A stretch of DNA of 9,096 nucleotides, from assembly GCA_034408745.1 (NCBI GenBank), contig JAWXCM010000326.1, positions 1-9,096 of the forward strand, in the 5' to 3' direction. Source of the DNA: JAWXCM01 sp034408745 (lineage in GTDB: Bacteria; Acidobacteriota; Terriglobia; Bryobacterales; Bryobacteraceae). Shown in pieces: positions 6,370-9,096 of this stretch (position 1 is the first letter of the stretch; each line of letters starts with the position of its first letter). Below the pieces are notes generated by a model. It was not told the DNA's origin and made no database searches. It saw only the letters and a list, made by a program, of their open reading frames with translations. Position numbers and translations under genes: made by a program.

Positions 6370-8409
6370 ATGCGTATTGCGTGTCTCCTTGTCCTGAGCG
6401 CTGCGGCTGCCTGGGCCCAATTCTCTGAAACTATCCCGTTTCGAGCGATTTTGTCGACTCAAAACGAAGTACCTGCGATTAACCTCAACGCCACCGGCAT
6501 GGCGACGATCTGGCTGCATGTCGTGCGTGACGCACAGGGCCGAGTGGTCTCGGCGAGCACGGATTTCGACGTGACCTACCGGTTCCCGTCCGAAGCTTCG
6601 TTCACCGGCCTGCACATTCACAAAGGCGCGGCCGGCGTCAATGGACCGGTGACCATCGATTCCGGTATGCGGGCAACCGACGGGCTGGTATCCAATGCAG
6701 ACCAGCGCATCCGGCTGCAGGGCTTCACCGCTACTGACAACGCCGCCGGTCTCGACACTGCCAATGGCATGCTGACGGACCCCGCCGGTTTCTACGTCAA
6801 CCTCCACACGACGGCGAATCCGGGCGGCGTGATTCGCGGCCAGCTGATGCGGGCCGAGATGGTGGTCCTGGTGGCCCAGCTCAGCCCGGCCAACGAGGTA
6901 CCGGCGATTCCGATCAATGCGAGCGGCATGGGCAGCATCGTCGCTCTGGCGACGCGCGACGCTTCCGGCAACCTGAACAGCGGCCTGGTCTCGTTTGACG
7001 CGGCCTACACCGGCTTCCCGGAGAACACCACATTTACCGGCTATCACATCCATGACGGCGTCCGGGGCATCAACGGCCCGGTAACGATCAACACGGGCAT
7101 GACTGCGACGAGCGGCGCCGGCACGGCGACGGGCTCGGGAGCACTGCACTACGACGTCGAGGTTCCGATGGCGACCCCGGCGGCGGTGAACACTCTCAAC
7201 GGCCTGTTCACGAACCCCGACGGGTTTTACATGAACCTGCACACGACTGTCTATACGGGCGGCGCGATTCGTTCGCAGCTTCGCCGGACGGACCGTCTGC
7301 ACTTCCCGGTGAACCTGTCGCCGGTCAATGAAGTCCCGGCGATCAACTCCGCGGCGAGTGGTCCGGCCTCCTTCACCGCCTACACCGTTCGCAACGCGCA
7401 GGGTACCGTGGAAGGCGGCGTGGTGATCTTCGACGTCAACTACCGCGTGCCTGCCGGCACGACCTTCACCGGCCTGCACATTCACAACGGCGCCGCCGGC
7501 GTGAACGGCCCAGTCACCATCGATTCCGGTCTCAACGCACGCGTGCCGGTCGAAGCGGCGACAGGCACGGGCAACGTGTACCGGATTGTCACCGCGGCGA
7601 CTCCGGCCGCGCTGGCTGCCCTGAACACCGTGGCCATGACCCCGGAACTGCACTACATGAACATTCACACCACGGTGAACCCCGGCGGTCTGATGCGCGA
7701 ACAGCTGTTGACCACCACGCCGAAGGCTCCGGTGGTTGACGCCGTGATCTCGGCGGTCAGCGATCCATCGCTGCGGCGCTTTGCTCCGGGTGGTCTCGCG
7801 ACGATCTTCGGCAGCGACCTGCTCCGGGTGCTGGGCGACAGCTACGGTTCCTCGGACGGCGTCCGACTGCCGCCGAGTTATAACGGCACCACGGTCCGCA
7901 TTAGCGGCGTGGACGCTCCGATTGTCCAGTCCGGCGAGGGCTTCCTGGTTATCCAGATCCCGACCGAACTGGGTCCGGGCACGCACGCTCTGACGGTCCG
8001 GAACGCGACCGGTGTTTCGGCTGCCACCGACATTCAGGTGATGGCCGCTGCTCCGGCGGTGTTCTTCGACACCCAGGCCGGCATCTTCGCTGACGCTAAC
8101 GGGCTGTTGACCGGCCGTCCGGGCGCGGCGGCACGGAAGGGCCAGACGATCATGGTCTGGTCAACCGGTCTCCCGATTGTCGGCGTCGACACGGCGCGCA
8201 TCAACACCGGCCCACGGGACACCGGCGCGGTAACGGCCATGATCGACGGCCGCGCAGCGAGGGTGATGTCCAGCGTGACTGCGCCGGGCTTCGTAGGCAT
8301 GTACCAAACCTCGGTTGTAGTCCCGGCTGACACGCGGACCGGCACCGTACCGCTGACTCTCAGCGCCGGTGGCGCTACGTCGAACACGGTCAACCTGGTC
8401 GTTCAGTAA
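6370..8409 (+). CDS. Secreted protein with three CHRD domains and a TIGR03437-type C-terminus
   Basis: 679 residues. MRIACLLVLSAAAAWAQ is a clear signal peptide. Three tandem CHRD domains follow at about 21-160, 165-305 and 310-447. Each has an NEVPA block (from 32, 175 and 320), a TGxHIH block (first His at 82, 226 and 370) and an N(L/I)HTT block (His at 146, 291 and 433), then GGxxRxQL. Residues 455-679 read like the Solibacter-type C-terminal domain TIGR03437, with FAPGGLATIFGSDLL (471-485), GEGFLVIQIPTEL (522-534), the AAAPAVFF turn (559-566) and GQTIMVWSTGLP (591-602). CHRD domains were named from chordin; their bacterial role is not established. The tail probably helps display or attach the protein at the cell surface, but this is inference. 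The start is set by the signal peptide. It seems to be a single-gene unit, convergent with the racemase remnant. Confidence 0.9.
   Translation: MRIACLLVLSAAAAWAQFSETIPFRAILSTQNEVPAINLNATGMATIWLHVVRDAQGRVVSASTDFDVTYRFPSEASFTGLHIHKGAAGVNGPVTIDSGMRATDGLVSNADQRIRLQGFTATDNAAGLDTANGMLTDPAGFYVNLHTTANPGGVIRGQLMRAEMVVLVAQLSPANEVPAIPINASGMGSIVALATRDASGNLNSGLVSFDAAYTGFPENTTFTGYHIHDGVRGINGPVTINTGMTATSGAGTATGSGALHYDVEVPMATPAAVNTLNGLFTNPDGFYMNLHTTVYTGGAIRSQLRRTDRLHFPVNLSPVNEVPAINSAASGPASFTAYTVRNAQGTVEGGVVIFDVNYRVPAGTTFTGLHIHNGAAGVNGPVTIDSGLNARVPVEAATGTGNVYRIVTAATPAALAALNTVAMTPELHYMNIHTTVNPGGLMREQLLTTTPKAPVVDAVISAVSDPSLRRFAPGGLATIFGSDLLRVLGDSYGSSDGVRLPPSYNGTTVRISGVDAPIVQSGEGFLVIQIPTELGPGTHALTVRNATGVSAATDIQVMAAAPAVFFDTQAGIFADANGLLTGRPGAAARKGQTIMVWSTGLPIVGVDTARINTGPRDTGAVTAMIDGRAARVMSSVTAPGFVGMYQTSVVVPADTRTGTVPLTLSAGGATSNTVNLVVQ
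6430..7710 (+). repeat. Three tandem CHRD-domain coding repeats, period about 432 bp
   Basis: Units at about 6430-6849, 6862-7284 and 7297-7710. The HIH motif recurs exactly every 144 codons. In the 66-base core around it, units 1 (6601-6666) and 3 (7465-7530) differ at 7 bases, all in third codon positions, while units 1 and 2 (7033-7098) differ at 23. Confidence 0.85.
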
Positions 8410-8422
8410 ACAGCGGCAGCAG

Positions 8423-9001
8423 TTAAGCCTGCCAGCGTCGAACCGCTTCCTCCCCCAGGTCGACGCTGGCGGGCATTGCGAGTCCTCCTTCCAACCGGAT
8501 GGGCTCTCGCATGACAGGGTTCCACCAGTCGGCGTACTCCAGCCAGTGCGCCGACGGTGTGACCGACAGCAGTTGCAGGCTGATCTCCGGCCAGAGGTGG
8601 CTGGATACTCGTAGTCCTTGTGTTCCCGCGAGGGCCGCCGCCCTCATCCAGCCTGTTACCCCTCCAATTTTCATCACATCCAGCATCACCAGATCCGTGG
8701 AGCGCGCTTCAATGGCATGCCTCAGGTCGAGCGGTCCCCACCAGTTTTCCCCGGCCTGGATGGGCGTGGCCGTTTCGCGGGCGACGTGGGCGCATCCGGC
8801 GAAGTCGTGCGAGGCTAGGGGCTCTTCAATCCACGTGAGTCCCTCGTTGTCGAGTTGGCGGCAGCGCTCGACGGCTTCGCCGGGGGTGAGGGACTGGTTG
8901 TAGTCGACCATGATGGCCATGTCGGGGCCGGCGGCGGTTCGGATGGCCCGGATGACCTCGATGTCCTCGCGCACGGTCGGGTAGCCGATTTTGGCTTTGA
9001 C
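8423..9001 (-). pseudogene. Mandelate racemase/enolase-superfamily enzyme, 5' half missing
   Basis: The frame gives 192 residues before TAA at 8425-8423, from VKAKIGYPTV onward. It matches the C-terminal barrel of mandelate racemase closely, and the known catalytic positions are all present. They are the KxK pair (Lys2, Lys4), metal ligands Asp33 (MVDYNQS), Glu59/60 (WIEEP) and Glu85 (AGENWW), the Asp108/His135 pair (LDVMKIGG, SSHLWPE) and Glu155 (HWLEY). These correspond to K164, K166, D195, E221, E247, D270, H297 and E317 of the Pseudomonas enzyme. Full proteins have about 350-400 residues. The capping domain and first barrel strand are absent: the codon before the first Val is TGA, and no upstream frame shows homology. 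The GTG at 8974 is an internal Val codon, not a start. Either the gene is broken or the assembly joins two loci here. The substrate would be an acid sugar or similar carboxylate. Confidence 0.85.
8427..8474. repeat. 15-bp inverted repeat between convergent genes, possible terminator or 3'-end stem
   Basis: GCCTGCCAGCGTCGA (8427-8441) pairs with TCGACGCTGGCGGGC (8460-8474). The inner 11 pairs are perfect, then there is one G-U (on the plus-strand RNA) and three more pairs. The loop is 18 bases. It starts 17 bases after the CHRD stop codon and lies wholly inside the last codons of the convergent racemase remnant. No T run follows on the plus strand, so it may act in a Rho-linked way or shield the CHRD mRNA end. 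Confidence 0.6.
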
Positions 9002-9096
9002 TCATCTTCTACACCACCATCGCGCAAGTAGCTTGTTATCAAAGCGTTGCGGTTTTGAAAACGGCCTAGTGACACGCTTTCTCTCCACCTGCGTCA
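9002..9096. other. Unidentified sequence beyond the racemase break
   Basis: These 95 bases are about 50% GC, well below the rest of the window. On the plus strand a start-less frame of 22 codons (9001-9066) ends at TAG (9067-9069) and reads LIFYTTIAQVACYQSVAVLK plus two residues; this could be the tail of a disrupted gene, such as part of a mobile element, but I do not recognise it. On the minus strand a GTG at 9075-9073 has GGAGAG (9086-9081) five bases upstream, but its frame is not that of the racemase. An imperfect inverted repeat, TGACACGC (9070-9077) with GCGTCA (9091-9096), follows the TAG. Confidence 0.4.

Noticed and set aside
6430..7710. The regular 432-bp spacing as a CRISPR-like or mobile repeat
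   Set aside because: The units are diverged coding repeats of a known protein domain within one reading frame.
6340..7986. 548-codon open frame on the minus strand across the CHRD gene
   Set aside because: It is a GC-driven shadow: Arg/His/Val-rich, with no recognisable domain, and the opposite strand has a signal peptide and clear repeats.
8423..8974. Racemase-like protein starting at the GTG at 8974
   Set aside because: That GTG is the Val of PTVRED inside the barrel. The homology continues upstream through the KxK motif to 9001, and the start would leave out a catalytic element.
8815..9075. 86-codon minus-strand ORF from GTG 9075
   Set aside because: It has a fair ribosome site, but after about 25 codons it runs out of frame through the racemase sequence and shows Ser/Pro-rich shadow composition. 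Its first 25 codons are kept only as an open question in the end-segment entry.

Overview
The window is GC-rich (roughly 60-65%), tightly packed and made up mostly of exported proteins. It most likely comes from an Acidobacteriota genome of the Bryobacterales/Solibacter type. The best pointer is the C-terminal third of the CHRD protein, which reads like the 'Solibacter uncharacterized C-terminal domain' (TIGR03437). The mix of DUF1552, FG-GAP/VCBS, Gfo/Idh/MocA and DUF1080 genes fits Acidobacteriota or Planctomycetota. No rRNA, tRNA, CRISPR array or complete mobile element is visible.

Layout. (1) 1-672, minus: the N-terminal 224 residues of a Tat-exported DUF1552 protein running off the left edge. 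(2) 673-810: a divergent promoter region with -10-like boxes for both sides and a 14-codon ORF. (3) 811-3754, plus: a three-gene operon joined by two ATGA stop/start overlaps, encoding an FG-GAP/VCBS seven-repeat protein, a Tat-type Gfo/Idh/MocA oxidoreductase and a DUF1080 (3-keto-disaccharide hydrolase family) protein. (4) 3755-3876: an intergenic stretch with two predicted hairpins. (5) 3877-6322, plus: two overlapping genes for envelope tetratricopeptide proteins, the second with an N-terminal lipoprotein-like signal and a GTG start. (6) 6370-8409, plus: a secreted protein with three tandem CHRD domains and the TIGR03437-type tail, probably with its own promoter. (7) 8423-9001, minus: the C-terminal catalytic barrel of a mandelate racemase-like enzyme, convergent with the CHRD gene. 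It is cut off exactly at the KxK catalytic motif, where GC content falls to 50% and homology ends. (8) 9002-9096: unidentified sequence beyond that break.

How they may work together. DUF1080 and Gfo/Idh/MocA families are known to cooperate in 3-keto-glycoside chemistry: oxidoreductases make or reduce 3-keto sugars and DUF1080 proteins cleave 3-keto glycosides. Translational coupling and export signals on these gene products suggest an envelope-located sugar-processing module, with the FG-GAP protein as a possible binding or scaffold partner. That is inference. The TPR pair and the CHRD protein are probably separate transcription units.

The observations most worth checking are the truncated racemase and its junction, a 15-bp inverted repeat in the end of that gene just past the CHRD stop codon, a possible leaderless-transcript pattern (a -10-like hexamer 7 nt before an ATG without Shine-Dalgarno) at two genes, and the unequal similarity of the CHRD repeats. 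I did not find convincing evidence of a wholly new system.
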